A stretch of 64,000 bases of DNA from the NCBI GenBank assembly GCA_032622095.1, contig CP136061.1:213188373-213252372 (forward strand), given 5' to 3'. This stretch comes from Siphonodentalium dalli. Lineage: Eukaryota; Mollusca; Scaphopoda; Gadilida; Siphonodentaliidae. Made by a program: the position numbers and the translations under genes. Shown piece after piece: positions 44,011 to 55,589 of the stretch (the stretch's first letter is position 1; each line of letters starts with the position of its first letter). The notes under the pieces were generated by a model that worked only from the letters and a program-made list of their open reading frames with translations, was not told the DNA's origin and made no database searches.

Positions 44011-45386
44011 CTAGATAGGGTACCTGGCATTGCTCAGGTAAAGAATGAACACATTATTAGTGCCCCCTCCAGTCATTTAAACTATTTATTAGTCACCTGA
44101 GATAAGCATCACATATATATTGCATGAAACTCTGGATAAAGTTACCTCTACTTTTAAGTTGATAATAAACACTCTTTATTGCTAATTACTAGTACTTCTT
44201 TAAGTCATCTGATGTCAACGGCACCTATCCCATGACACGCCCAATTTCATATTATCTCTGTGTACCAATTTTCCCATATATCTTCTGAGATGATAAATGC
44301 TTTTAATTGATAAGCTATGTTAACATATTTTACAAACCCCCCCTTTATGTCATCTGATGTCCATGTGTACCAATTTTACTACATATCGTTTAAAGGTACT
44401 CAATCCGTAAAGAGGGTCCCCATCTCAACAGATTCCAACAACAACAATCCGATCAGAGGGACCTATATTACTATTTCTTTGGCTTTGTGGGTAAAAAATA
44501 TTTGATTCGAGTCGAGGAGCCCATCAAACAAAGCTCAGAGTTATTAGATATTGATTTTTGAAATACGTTATGTTCTCGAGATGAGTACTAATAACTGCCG
44601 TAATCTGCTCTGGATGTGTACTCCAAATCTATTCAAACAGACAAGGATGGATAACTCTAAAATCAAGTGGTAATTTTAACGCAATTTTGACTGAATTCTG
44701 GGCCAGATAGTATTCCCGATAATGAAAAATAATAGATTTCTAAAATCGATATCTAACAAATCTGAGCTTTGATGGGTGACTTCCTCGACTCGAATCAAAT
44801 ATTTTTGACCCCCGAAGCCATTGAAATAGTAATTGAGAGGAGTTTTATCGGACTGAGTACCTTTAAGCTGATAAGAATTGCTCATCTCTATAATATAATC
44901 TATAAGTTCCCCTTTAAGTTTGCACGGGTCAATTTACCCCTGTATACCAATTTCCAGCGACCAGAGTCTAACCATTTTGTGTATATGATTCATTTTTTAA
45001 ATTAGAATTGTTTATGCCCCTTTAAGTCGTCTGAATCAGATGTTAACAACACCTATCTCGTGACAATATTCGTGTCAATTGACCCATGCGAAGCAATCTT
45101 TATTACAAAATTCCGACCATTTTGGGTGTATAATTAATTATTATTGTCCTTTTAAGACATCTGATGTCAATGGCACCAATCCCATGACACTCCACGGGTC
45201 AATTGACCCATGTGTACATTTTTTTGCACCAATGGTCCAGCCAAACAGTTTTTATTAATATATGTCAGAGTTCTAAATTGAGTTAGATAATTTTACTAAA
45301 GAAAACTGAAACTTTGTACCCAAAGTAGCAGTCTCCAATTTCAAGGTGCTTATCTCTGACATAGGCCTAAACATGCGCTCAGGTGA
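44011..45386 (-). mobile_element. Helitron-like element, family 2, minus orientation
   Basis: The minus-strand 3' end shows a hairpin (TACCTG…CAGGTA at 44021-44040), then CCCTAT and CTAG (44014-44011), followed by T. The likely 5' end is TCACCTGAGCGCATG from 45386, preceded by A (complement of 45387). The interior has diverged ~130-150-bp tandem units with TTTAAGTCATCTGATGTC, CACCTATCCCATGACAC and GGGTCAATTGACCCATG (44195, 44340, 45020 and 45150). A foldback is nested at 44391-44866. No Rep/helicase is present. The 3' end is convincing; the 5' end is less certain. Confidence 0.65.
44391..44866. repeat. Foldback element nested in the Helitron-like element
   Basis: AAAGGTACTCAATCCG at the left and CGGACTGAGTACCTTT at the right form the outer arms. 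The inner arms pair AAATATTTGATTCGAGTCGA with TCGACTCGAATCAAATATTT, and AAAGCTCAGAGTTATTAGAT with ATCTAACAAATCTGAGCTTT. Arms are about 150-180 bp. It interrupts one of the CATCTGATGTC units, so it is younger than that tandem array. Confidence 0.75.
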
Positions 45387-45389
45387 TAA

Positions 45390-48193
45390 TCTTATATCTA
45401 TATTTGCGAATGTCTGTCTGTCTGTCTGTCTGTGTTCTATAGAAATTCACAGGGGACCATCTAGATGATGCCAAAGGGGTCTACTAGGAGTAGTTTTTTA
45501 CGAGAAAGATAATGGTCGTGGTTAGAATTTTCTAAAGTGACGCCGTTGTTGTCAGGGGCAGAAAAGGGGTAGGGGCAGAAAAAAAATTTGTCGCCGATTG
45601 CCACCAAACTTATATATAATCATCCCCATAATATGAGGAATCTAATGGCGTGGTTCAAATATGGCAAAAGTCGCGCCAGGGGTGCCCGGAAGGGGGGGGT
45701 AGATTTTTGTTCTGTCGCCGATTGCCACGAAACTTACATATAATCATCCCCATGATATGAAGAATCCAAAGGTGTGGTTTAAATATGTCAAAAGTGGCGT
45801 CGTTTGAGTCAGGGATGAACGGAAGGGGAGAGGGGCACCAAAATTGATCAAGCTAATTTTAGCGCCGATTTCCACCAAATTGATATATATTCTTCTTCAT
45901 GATACAAGGAATCTAATTGTGCGATTTAACAACGCCAAATTGTTGTTTTTGGATGAGAGATTGGGAGGGGTGGGAACTAAATTTGATAATAAGTCGCCGA
46001 TTGCCACCACACTTATACAAAATCATCCCCATGGTATGAGGAGTCTAATGGTGTGGCTTTTATCTGTCAAATGTGGCCCCATTCGAGTCAGGGTTGCATT
46101 GAAAGGGACAGGGGCACCAAAATTGATGCACAATATTTTAGCGCCAATTTCCACCAAATTGATACACGTTCTTATCCATGATACGAGGAATCTTATCGTG
46201 ATCTAAAGAGCCATAGTGGTGCTGTTTGGGTGAGAGATGGAGAGGGGAGGGATTGGCACCAAATTTGATAAAAAAATTGTTTAGTCGCCGATTATCACCA
46301 AACTTATAAACAATCATCTCCATGATATCAGGAGTGCAATCGTGTGGTTTAAGGATGTCACAAGTGGGGCCATTCGAGTCAGTGGTGTATAGAGATGAGA
46401 GGGACACAAAAACTTATATCTATATGTTTAGTGCCGATTTCCACCAGATTGATACATATTCTTCTCCGTGATACGAGGAATCTTATCGTGTGGTTTAGAT
46501 ACACCAAATTGGTGCCATATGGGTGAGAGATATGGGGACCTTAAATTTGATACGAATTTGTATACTCGCCAATTTTCACCAATTTCTTATATATGCATAT
46601 CTAATCTCTAATGAGTCTTAGTGTGTGCAGCTTGAGTCCGAAATAGGAACGGGAGGGTCACCAAAACTGATACAAAATATTTTTAGTACCAATTACCATC
46701 AAATTCAGACACGTTCTTCTCAAATTATACAAGAATTAAAATCGTGCTGTCTGTCTGTCTTTTTTGTCTGTCTGTGTGCGTTCTATATATAACTTCACGC
46801 GGTACAATCGAGATGGCACCAAGGCGTTCTAAGAGGGGTAACTTTTTACAAGGAAGATAATGGTGCGGGTTAAAATTTTCTAAAATGACGCTGTTGGTGG
46901 GAGGGGAAATTAAAAAAATATGGTGAAATAGTTTTGTCGCTGATTTCCACCAAACGAATATATAATCACCTTCGCAATATGGCGTTGTTCGAGTCAGCGT
47001 TGCATCAACAATTGATTTAATAAACCAAATTCCACCAAATTCATACACGTTTTTCTCTAATGATATACCATGAATTAAACCACATTTGCTGTCGTTTGCG
47101 TCACGGATGGCGAGCGGATATGCACTATCATTGATAAGATTGCTATTCGCCGATATCCACATATAAGTTATATACAGTCACCAGGCCATCTCCATATCAT
47201 TTTAAGTAGTTGGGCGTTCACATTTAACAATCCCGACATATGGTGACCCACATAAGTCACTTGAACAATTATATCTTCTTAACAGTCATATTTATATGGG
47301 AATGGCAATTAAGGCATTCACACAATGAGCTAGCTAGCAAAAAGAGATAACTAGAAGAAGCATTAAAAGTATATTTATCATTCTATTGAAGAGATACATA
47401 TATTCGTGCAAACTGAGAGACCTCGAACCGTCAGAGGATTGCATATATATAATAACAAAATTTAGTCTGTTCCATTCAATGCAGTTTCCACAAAAAGTTA
47501 CAATTTGTCAAGAGATATGGAAGGCCTGTTCAAAAATAGTGGTCACAGTGTGCAGTCAAATATAGTTTCTTCTGATATACAAGAAAATGCAGTTAGTAGC
47601 ACAAGACTTTTCAGGATCCTACCAATACTGACATCTGACAAGGGTTTTAGAACAGACTCATCGACTGACATAAACAACTCAAACTCTCGCTCTGTGCCTG
47701 GCACATGTAGCTGATATATGTGCGCAGCAACATTTCGTTTAAACTAAGAATATTTAGCCAATATATAGCACCATGAACAGAGGAGCACCTGGAAATTTCT
47801 TTGAAACATCTGTATCTTCATGGAGATATGATAGCCAGGTGTCCTTGAGATCATAGTCCAACTCACTATAGATTGATTGATACATCTCAATATGTAAAAC
47901 CCAATTATCATCTTTTATCGAACTAATGTGTTTATGATGTTCATGTATCATATTATAACGTCTAATGTATACGCAGACCAGTTGTAAATAAATAAATACT
48001 TCATTATTGGTGGAACGGATTAATCGCGATAAACAGAATGACAATTGACAATGTGAGTGAGCCATGTTTTGTGATGCTATTTGAATATACAATTTATGAG
48101 AAAACGTATAACACTTTAAGCAAGAGCATTCTCTATTCCCAACAAATATCCACAGCATACATTAACCCGGGCAACGCCGGGTAACCCTGCTAG
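45390..48193 (+). mobile_element. Helitron-like element, family 3, apparently full length (2.8 kb), non-autonomous
   Basis: Starts TCTTATATCTATATTTGCG at 45390 after host A. It ends with the hairpin ACCCGG-GCAACG-CCGGGT (48165-48182), then AACCCTG and CTAG (48190-48193), followed by T: the full set of Helitron end features. A GTCT microsatellite (about 45411-45433) precedes about nine ~140-bp units (45580-46700) alternating GTCGCCGATTGCCACCAAAC and AGCGCCGATTTCCACCAAAT forms. A second GTCT tract sits at 46741-46775. Frames inside (45844-46206, 46138-46407, 46725-47162, 47505-47714 and 47754-48158) have no Rep, helicase or other known domain. Microsatellite plus tandem core recalls bivalve 'pearl' elements. 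Its inverted partner is at 62454-64000. Confidence 0.82.
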
Positions 48194-50720
48194 TATTTTA
48201 TATTAGCAAAATTCTTTTGTCTGGGATTTTTTTATCACGCTACCAGTAATTGCTCACTTATATTAACTTAGTATAGTCAAATGAAATATTTTCCAGTTCA
48301 TTTCTTTAGGAAGTGACATCTGCAGTAAATAATCTTGTGTCACTAGTTTCCAAGAGGCATGGTACTACCTCCTGCTGTTTAATTTGAGTATATGTTAAGC
48401 CATTCGCGCTTGCGTTAGTAATTTATTATCGAGCAATCGATATATATAATTCGACAGTGCGTAAACTCGCACTTAATTCTCTTTTATTGAATACTCGATT
48501 GTTGGTTCGTTGAGTTCTTGGTAAAACAACAAGAACATAGAACTGACGAACTTGGGTCGTCCAAACCACTACTCGAAATTGATGCAATGGGCATTCTTCT
48601 GTGGAAATGGGGGGGGGGGGGTAGAAATGCATATAGAACTTACTTTCGTAAATGGTATTTCGTTTTCCCACGCATAAATTCATACAAACAATATTTTATT
48701 TGCAGAATATTCTGCAATTGAGTTGAACATACAGTAATTAATTTAGCACAGAGCACCCCTCCCCATGTAACTTGTGCTGCATGCGGCGGGGGAGAAAATG
48801 CAGTAACATTGACGATATCAGTTATGTATATGCACGGACGCGTTGACACGGGACGGGGTCGTGTTGTCTCCCCTTCCCACTTTGGTAAAAAAAAAATCAA
48901 CAGTTTGAACTTTGAAGTCCAATACACTATAGGTTTGTGTGCTGTTAGCGATTATAAATTTCCAATATGTGGCCATAGTATGGTGCAATTATATAGACTT
49001 TCTTCAATTTTGAGAATTATTTTGGTTCGATCAAAGGTGGTGCATTTAGAAATTCCAAGTTTTGCACCAAAACGGAAACATTCTAGACACGTTCATGTAG
49101 GGCCTAAATATGTTTTAAATATAAGTTTGCTCACCGTATAACCTTTATCGCGATTCTGATATAAATGGTTCATCCCTAGCTCAGACATATACGTATATAG
49201 TTTACCCACCCAACGATGTATATACAACTTATCAATTCCTATAATGAGTCCGTGCCACCATTTCTCCGATACAGTATATATATATACAGCCTATAATATA
49301 GACTGGGATTTGTGGATGCGAAGGCCTATATACAGGCACGCTTAACCACCTGTCACAGCAGACAGTCACACAAACACGGAGTTAACGAAATGTATAGGGG
49401 ATATTTTGCATGGGATCCATACATATATAGGTGTAGGCATGCTATACCGAACATGGTTTGAGTGACTTTTTTTTCGCACGATGTCGCCTCGGTTGCTCTT
49501 TATTGGAGATTCGATCGATGGTTTACACTATAGCTGCCAATAATGCAAATATAGTATACACTATATATTGATATAATGTGTGCTCTCATCTATAACTACG
49601 AGCAGCATCAGTATATAACCACCAACTCAAAGTTTGTGATTATGTTGTGGTTGATTTAGTTAAATTCGCATGTTTCCGTGGTCTGACCGTGGATTGTAGT
49701 ATAATATACTACAGAGCGCGCGGTATCAAACCCTGGAGGATCTTTAATTCAAGCGTACTTGACCAATCCATTGTTACGAATTTGTTAAATCATTTTAGTA
49801 ACGTATTCAAAACTTGGTGTGATTCTTCCCGTGTATCAATGCACATTCATTGTGATGCATGTATAGCCACCGAAGGGGTTATCGTGATAATATAGCCTAT
49901 AGCCTATACGACCATTCAAAGAAAGTAATATAGCCAAAAATACAGTAGTTATCAACAATGGTGTGTGTGGGGGGGGGGGGTGGGGGGGGGGCGGGGGTAA
50001 TAACATTTGTTTTCTCATTCAATGCTAAATTCTCAGAAGCATTTAATTATTTTGCCATAATTAGCAATCGGTGGGCCATATTTATTAATCGACATCATAA
50101 GTTAGGGTAGGTCTAGTCATTGCATAAATGTGAATTTATTCTTATCAACAGCGATGCCATATGTATAAACACATTCCCTGTCCCCAATACGAAGAAATTT
50201 GCCCGGGGAGTTGATTTTAAACCTTTATTCGCGTAAAAACGTTTCAAAAATCAGATCACGGAAGCATTTTTTCGATATCGTGTGCGTAATACGTGATACA
50301 CTACATATTTATTGACTAGGCAACGCCAAACGACCATGTCGTAATTGCAGCGATATTTCTCCGAGGGCGGGGCTATACATCCACGTTACTATTATTAGAA
50401 ATATTGACTTATCTGGCAGGACGTACTTATTAAGCAGAACACCGGCACTCTGAACCAACGGAGCATATCGGTACGATTGAGCCAGGGTACAAAACATAAT
50501 TTTCCCACAGTGATAGAGTGATACAGGCGATATGAAAAACTGTAAAACAACTTACACCACCTTGTGGCGTAATAAACAAAATTCAACACCTCTAGGGGGT
50601 ATTTAACGAGCAAACTGCGTCCGCACCCACGGAAGTGCGGTTATTTTCCGGTGACTCTTTGCTATATCGGGAAGTGAAGGACCAGAACATCCTACAGAAT
50701 GACCCTATATAATGCGTGCG
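48194..50720. other. No gene recognised; two G-rich tracts
   Basis: Unique-looking sequence with G runs at 48610-48621 and 49970-49996 (the latter GT-repeat-initiated). Short frames such as 48809-49141 (110 codons), 49647-49895 and 50395-50613 have no recognisable domain, and those over the G runs give artificial proline or glycine tracts. Confidence 0.45.
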
Positions 50721-51160
50721 CTTGAAGAATGGGCTGACACATGGGGCATGCAATCTAACGCCAAACAAATGCTACATGTAATGAACATCCGTCAGAAAAC
50801 ACTATAAATGTACCGGTATCAATTTGACGGTCACATTTTTCAAACAGTCACCGAAAACCCGTATACTTGGGCAATCACAGTCTCAGACGACTTAACCTGG
50901 GCTACACACACCAATAAGACTGCAAAGAAGGCTATAGCTGTACCATGGGTCTGCTAAGACAGAATATTCGCCATGCAGCTGAGACCTGCGAAAAGAAGCC
51001 TACATCGCGCTTGCACGATCCATCGTGGACTATATATGGTGTTGTCGTGTGGGACCCTCAGGTCCCTCACCATCAGACCGACATCACCAAACGTGACAAG
51101 AGAAGGTGCAAAGAATATCTGCACGCTTCATTTAGAACAAATATAGACGAGATGGTCTGA
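50721..51160 (+). pseudogene. Decayed LINE reverse-transcriptase fragment
   Basis: Conceptual translation in shifting frames follows the palm-thumb part of Jockey-like LINE reverse transcriptases. LEEWADTWGMQSNAKQMLHV comes first, then a stop, a FDGHIFQTVTENPYTW stretch and SDDLTWATHTNKTAKKA. After a frameshift come GLLRQNIRHAAETC and, in another frame, YIALARSIVDY followed by VVWDP-like residues. The order matches 'L..Wa..w.m.FN..KC', 'v...pYLGv..s.dl.W..hi', 'gfLrRNl' and 'YkaLVRP.LEYas.vWdP' of the family. At least three frame disruptions and a stop make it non-functional. It is unrelated in position to the LINE at 11-12 kb, which is on the other strand and far better preserved. Confidence 0.72.
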
Positions 51161-51385
51161 GATAAAGCTTCCAACCATATATAGACGAAAGAATTAAGGA
51201 AATAACAGCGGCTGGTTCAGTACCATAAAATAGTTAAGGTGTTGGTCGCAGTCCTACCTAAGTCTGACTATCACAAGAAGAAAGACAGAATAAAAATAAA
51301 ACATAATTTGAGGACTGTGTCAGTCAAAATCCGACGAAGGGTGTGTGTAACAACACAGAATCGTTCGACCTACTGCAGCCTAGCG

Positions 51386-51780
51386 CTGAATAGGTCATTG
51401 TCGCATGGTTTCTGGTAAAAAGACACCCAGGATCTCGAAAACTGTCAAAAAGACACCCAGGATCTCGAAAACTGTCAAAAAGACACCCAGGATCTCAAAG
51501 TCTCACCAAACAACGGGAAGTTTGTTTAGTCGTCTGCTATTAATATTATGATAATTATTTGTTTGTGATCGGAGTGAAATATCAACGAAATTTAATTCGA
51601 CTTTGAGTCTGACTGACAGCGCAATTCCGCATCATTGATAGTTGGACCAATATTAATAACAGACGACTAAACAAAATTCCCGTTGTTTGGTGAGACTTTG
51701 AGATCCTGGGTGTCTTTTTGACAGTTTAAAAGATCCTGGGTGTCTTTTTGCCAGAAACCATGCGACAATGACCCATTCAG
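51386..51780. repeat. Foldback element with 30-bp tandem repeats in its arms
   Basis: Outer arms 51386-51415 and 51751-51780 pair with one mismatch (CTGAATAGGTCATTGTCGCA / TGCGACAATGACCCATTCAG). The left arm then has three copies of a 30-bp unit containing AGACACCCAGGATCTC. The right arm has two inverted copies (GATCCTGGGTGTCTTTTTG). Inner arms CTCACCAAACAACGGGAAG and CCCGTTGTTTGGTGAG, plus TTTAGTCGTCTG / CAGACGACTAAA, extend the pairing to a loop of about 100 bp. Confidence 0.85.
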
Positions 51781-52816
51781 TCATACTAGCAGGCACAATA
51801 CGAACACTCGTTCGTTAAAATCAGTGACACTGAATTATTTTTATTTACTTTGCGAGGGGAACAACCGGGTACTGATTATGTAGCAGCACCATCTAACAAC
51901 ATCATCCTCCCCATCAATGCGCATAAGGCGACAAACGGCTCCTGCATTGTATAGATACAATGGATAATATTCGAAGCAGATGGAATTCAGTAATTTCGGT
52001 TAAAGAATGGACGAGGCGTTTGCGCCGAGTTGATTCTTCACTGAATTCCCGATGCTGAGAATATTATCTAACTTAAAACGCACCAAATCGAACTGTCAAT
52101 GGAGCCAACTATCCATTTGGTCTGGCCCACAGTTCTGTTTTGATTACCTGAATATACGCCCACAGTTCAACACGGACAGCCATTGTTGTCCACGACGAAA
52201 ATCAACACGATTCAACTATTAATTAATTCGAATTGGACTCGTCAGTTGGGACGTTTCCTCCAAAGTTTGCCGTTGCGCTATGGATTCAGCTAGTGCATGT
52301 GCGCTATAAATTTCTATCCAATTGTATTTGTTTTCTTGATTTAAAGATACCCCATCCAATTCGACATCAAATAAGTTAACATTCCACAAGACATTTATTA
52401 GGCAATAAAACATAATGGTCGTTATACATATGCATCACCAATACAGCACCACGAGAAACATACAAAATGATGTGACCAGAATGAGCATATTTAGCCTATT
52501 TTCGAAATTGCTCTTTAATTTTCGTCGTTGGTTTGTAATGAAGTAAAAACGCTCTTTATGAAATGTGATTTTTCGAATATTCTGGCGCAAAACACCACGA
52601 AACCTGATAAAACTGCCTCATTATTAAGAAGTCGAAAGCACACAAGAAGCATGCATGAATGGGTTTATTGATTCTTTCTCATTGTTGTCTGGTGTAGAAT
52701 ACGCAGGAATAGAAATGTTATAGTATCTGGTCATATGGGGTTTCTTTCCAATTATCTGAAAGACACCTATACTAGCTTGAATTCGAAGCATCCTCCTTTT
52801 ACTTTTAGTTTATTCA
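51781..52816. other. No gene recognised
   Basis: Unique-looking spacer. A 64-codon minus frame (52219-52413) is unrecognised. Confidence 0.45.
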
Positions 52817-53720
52817 CAGGGACGTGGCTAGACGTGACTAAGAGCAGTAGAACATTGCAATTTAATTTCGCACACCCATCCCCTTCAGGTTAGATGTTTC
52901 AAACTGAATGGTATCACATTTCCAATTACTGGACAATTCTTACATGACATGCGCCATCCCCCGTGGTTGGCAAATTCTCGTCAGCCCATCGTGTATGCAT
53001 GATTCCCAACTATTCCCCCACCACGATGACCTTACATACACTTTTAAGTAACACACCAAAAGTAAAATGAAAATGGTCAGTGCACAAATGTATAACCTGT
53101 GTTATTTTTCTTTGAAACATCATACAGTCGCGTATATAGTGCCTATATATATCGTTCAATATATAGTTGATTAGTCATCAGCGACGTGGCTAGAGGGCTT
53201 CAGGGATTTTCCAGCTGCATCCCGCCCCTTTTAACCAGACCGAACTCGCTATGTCGCGTAATTTTATTTGCTTCCCACCCCGTGGCTTGGAATTTCCTAA
53301 CTGTACCTATTGTGGGGAGGAATCATGAAACAATTTGAAATATGAGCCTGAACACTGCAAATTCCTAGCATCTATAAAAGTCTAACTCCATGAAAACTCA
53401 GGCCTCGATTTGTTTTTTTGTTTTGAATTTTTTAAAAATCCGAACCTGACTGAAATGTGTAGTCTTAGAATATATATGGATATGTCTAACTGCAGACAAA
53501 TTCAGGCCGCCATTTTGTTTTTGTTAGTTTGTTTGATCTATTAGTAATTTGTAATTGATTAGCAGGTTTTGACTGGCCAACGATTATTGAGCTTTGAGAA
53601 CAATTAAAATTTTAATTTTACTGACCTCAAGATTTCCAAACTGACACTAAGATTGGAAAATTCTTGACCAAATGTAGGAAATTCCCCGCTAATTACACCC
53701 CACCCCATATCAACGGCAGC
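52817..53720 (-). mobile_element. Remnants of the CAGRGACGTGGC hAT-like family (two left ends)
   Basis: CAGGGACGTGGCTAGA at 52817 and CAGCGACGTGGCTAGAGGG at 53179 are two copies of the same terminus in the same orientation as the 22511 copy. Each is followed by decayed interior (CACATTTCCAATTACTGG; GGAATTTCCTAACTGTACC; GAACCTGACTGAAATG; GGAAATTCCCCGCTAATTAC). No clean right end is seen. Confidence 0.6.
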
Positions 53721-54449
53721 GTTCCTGTTACGACAGTCGTTTTATGTATAGTTTTATTCTATTTTATCGACTCGCGACGGGAGTAGCATCAAATAATCCC
53801 TTGCGTATTCTTAAAGAATGCCCACGTTAAAGAATACCCACGGATATTCTTAAAAGAACGTCCATGGGCGTTAAAATAACGCTCATGCGATCAAGAAATT
53901 TATGAGCATTCTGCCAGATTAGGTTATAAGCAACTAAATACTTGAAATTATGCCCCTTGGCATTTGTGTAGGGAAACTAGAGTCAGCATAAAAAAAAATA
54001 CCGGCAGCTGAATGGTGTATAATATCTTCGGTTGTTTAATTTGAAAGAAAAAAGAAATTCATAGGCTATGTTAATTCCTCGGCCATTTGTGTGGGATTGT
54101 TCGTCAAATTTGTTAGAGGGTGGGGGGTATTTTTCTATATTGAAATTTTTTGCACAAAAGAGTGTAGTTGTGGAAATGCCAATTTATTTCCAGGAATAAG
54201 TATGGTGAGGCACCATTTCTTTTTTGACAGCTTATGTCGGACGTGGAGTTCTACACGCAAAACTATTTAAAGTTTGGCTCAATACGGTAATGAATCGTGG
54301 CCATGACTTAACCCTAACACTGTCGCCTATGGGAAATATTTAGTTGATTGTAACCATAAGAGCCGTGTCAGGACAAAGGGATAACACGCCGGTGGGTTTT
54401 AAAGATATAGAGAATGTATACGATCCACGATACAAGTAACTATTTATAT
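53721..54449. other. No gene recognised; local inverted repeats near 53820-53880
   Basis: Short mirrored motifs (GCCCACGTTAAAGAATACC; GGATATTCTTAAAAGAACG; CCATGGGC) cluster at 53819-53880. A stretch at 53960-54240 resembles 59630-59880 across the LTR element in two short blocks (GTGTAGGGAAACT; GTAGTTGTGGAAATGC). Confidence 0.4.
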
Positions 54450-54508
54450 TGTAGCACTCCCCAGGTTCTAACCATTAAGTTGGAATTCTCGGAAACACGT
54501 TGATGAAA

Positions 54509-54514
54509 TTTATT
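54509..54514 (-). promoter_or_regulatory. Candidate LTR polyadenylation signal AATAAA
   Basis: AATAAA on the minus strand inside the LTR, about 130 nt downstream of the TATA box and about 60 nt before the LTR end. The same motif is present in the other LTR. Confidence 0.5.
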
Positions 54515-54640
54515 GTACAATTATTACAATGTCACATCAGGCGGCCACGGAGTAAAATATAATAACATGTTCTCTTCAACAAGTTCTGAACAAGAGTCCG
54601 CAAGAGTTTTAGCAAGTTCCCGAGAGCTTTGCTCTCCTAG

Positions 54641-54648
54641 TATATATA
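54641..54648 (-). promoter_or_regulatory. Candidate LTR TATA box
   Basis: TATATATA near the middle of the LTR, in the correct order relative to the AATAAA on the minus strand. The equivalent copy lies at about 59354-59361. Confidence 0.45.
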
Positions 54649-54914
54649 CGCTGAAAAGGACAACGCCCCTAGCCCATCAAATGTCGTGATCTGCTGGGAA
54701 CAGGTGTCGCTTACATCAAACCAGATGGACAATTAATAATCCGCTTTGACAAAGCTTTTAACTCCAAAAGTCAACGACCCATAATTATAGGTCATCCACT
54801 CAGAGCTATAATTCCCAACAATTCAGGACACCGGACTATCAAGCTAAAGACATTGAACTTTCAGCTAAAATTAACCCAACTTACCTAACTCGTAGTCGTC
54901 TCGAGAGTGTTACA

Positions 54915-54934
54915 TAACTCTCATCACCTTTTTC
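54915..54934 (-). other. Candidate polypurine tract
   Basis: Minus-strand GAAAAAGGTGATGAGAG lies three bases from the LTR boundary, the expected place for the primer of plus-strand DNA synthesis. Confidence 0.45.
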
Positions 54935-55589
54935 AAGATTTTTGTCCTAAGACAAAAAACTTGATAATTCCGTGAGTGGAGATCCAAACTATCTCAATTG
55001 GAATATACATTTAACACAATAAAACATAAGTTTTAACACATGAATGTCATAATCCGAATCGTCGATAGCAGGAATTGTTCCGAACAGGAGAATGGCACCA
55101 TCCTGGAATATTAGCTTCTCATTCCGTGTTGGGAGTTAATAGTGGCCTCCCTATTAACTCCTTTCGTCCAGGCTCCATTCCGAATATCCAGCTATTCCAC
55201 ATCCAAACGATAGAGGCGTCGATCCCATCGTCATAGCTATGTTCAAATAATCGCCTTGTGTCGGTACGAAAATTGGAATGAATTTCAATTTGACTTTGAA
55301 TTCGGGCGACATTTGACAAAGGATCAATATGGTTTAATATCAAGGGTGTGACTTCCCGTCATGGCTTAAACCGCCTTGTTCGATACGAAAGTTGAATAAT
55401 TTTCAACTTGATCATGAATTTGGGCATAAATAAAGGTTCAATACTGTCTAGTGGAAAGGACTTCATATACGTTGTGTAAGAACTGAAATGAATTATCTGG
55501 GTAATGTCAATAGCGTTACAACACGCTTATACGTGTAGAACACGATTTCAACCTTGAAATGACAATCTAACCAATTCACATTTTAATTT

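Larger units (their letters stand above)
54450..54914 (-). repeat. LTR (3' LTR of the minus-oriented element)
   Basis: 465 bp. It differs from the other LTR at 54547 (C against T) and 54605 (G against T). In minus orientation it holds TATATATA at 54648-54641 and AATAAA at 54514-54509, consistent with U3-R-U5 order. A hairpin, GAGAGC-TTT-GCTCTC, lies just downstream of the TATA box. Confidence 0.9.

Noticed and set aside
46725-47162. 145-codon minus frame, mirrored at 63662-63976
   Set aside because: It reads through tandem-unit and microsatellite sequence (HTDRQ repeats from a GTCT tract). No helicase or Rep motif is present.
47505-47714. 69-codon frame conserved in the inverted copy at 62941-63150
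   Set aside because: The surrounding 1.5 kb is equally conserved, the opposite strand is also open in parts, and no domain is recognisable. Conservation reflects recent duplication rather than coding constraint.
51415-51510. Three regularly spaced 30-bp repeats resembling a short CRISPR array
   Set aside because: The repeats are contiguous with no spacers, are mirrored in the opposite arm of a foldback, and the DNA is eukaryotic.
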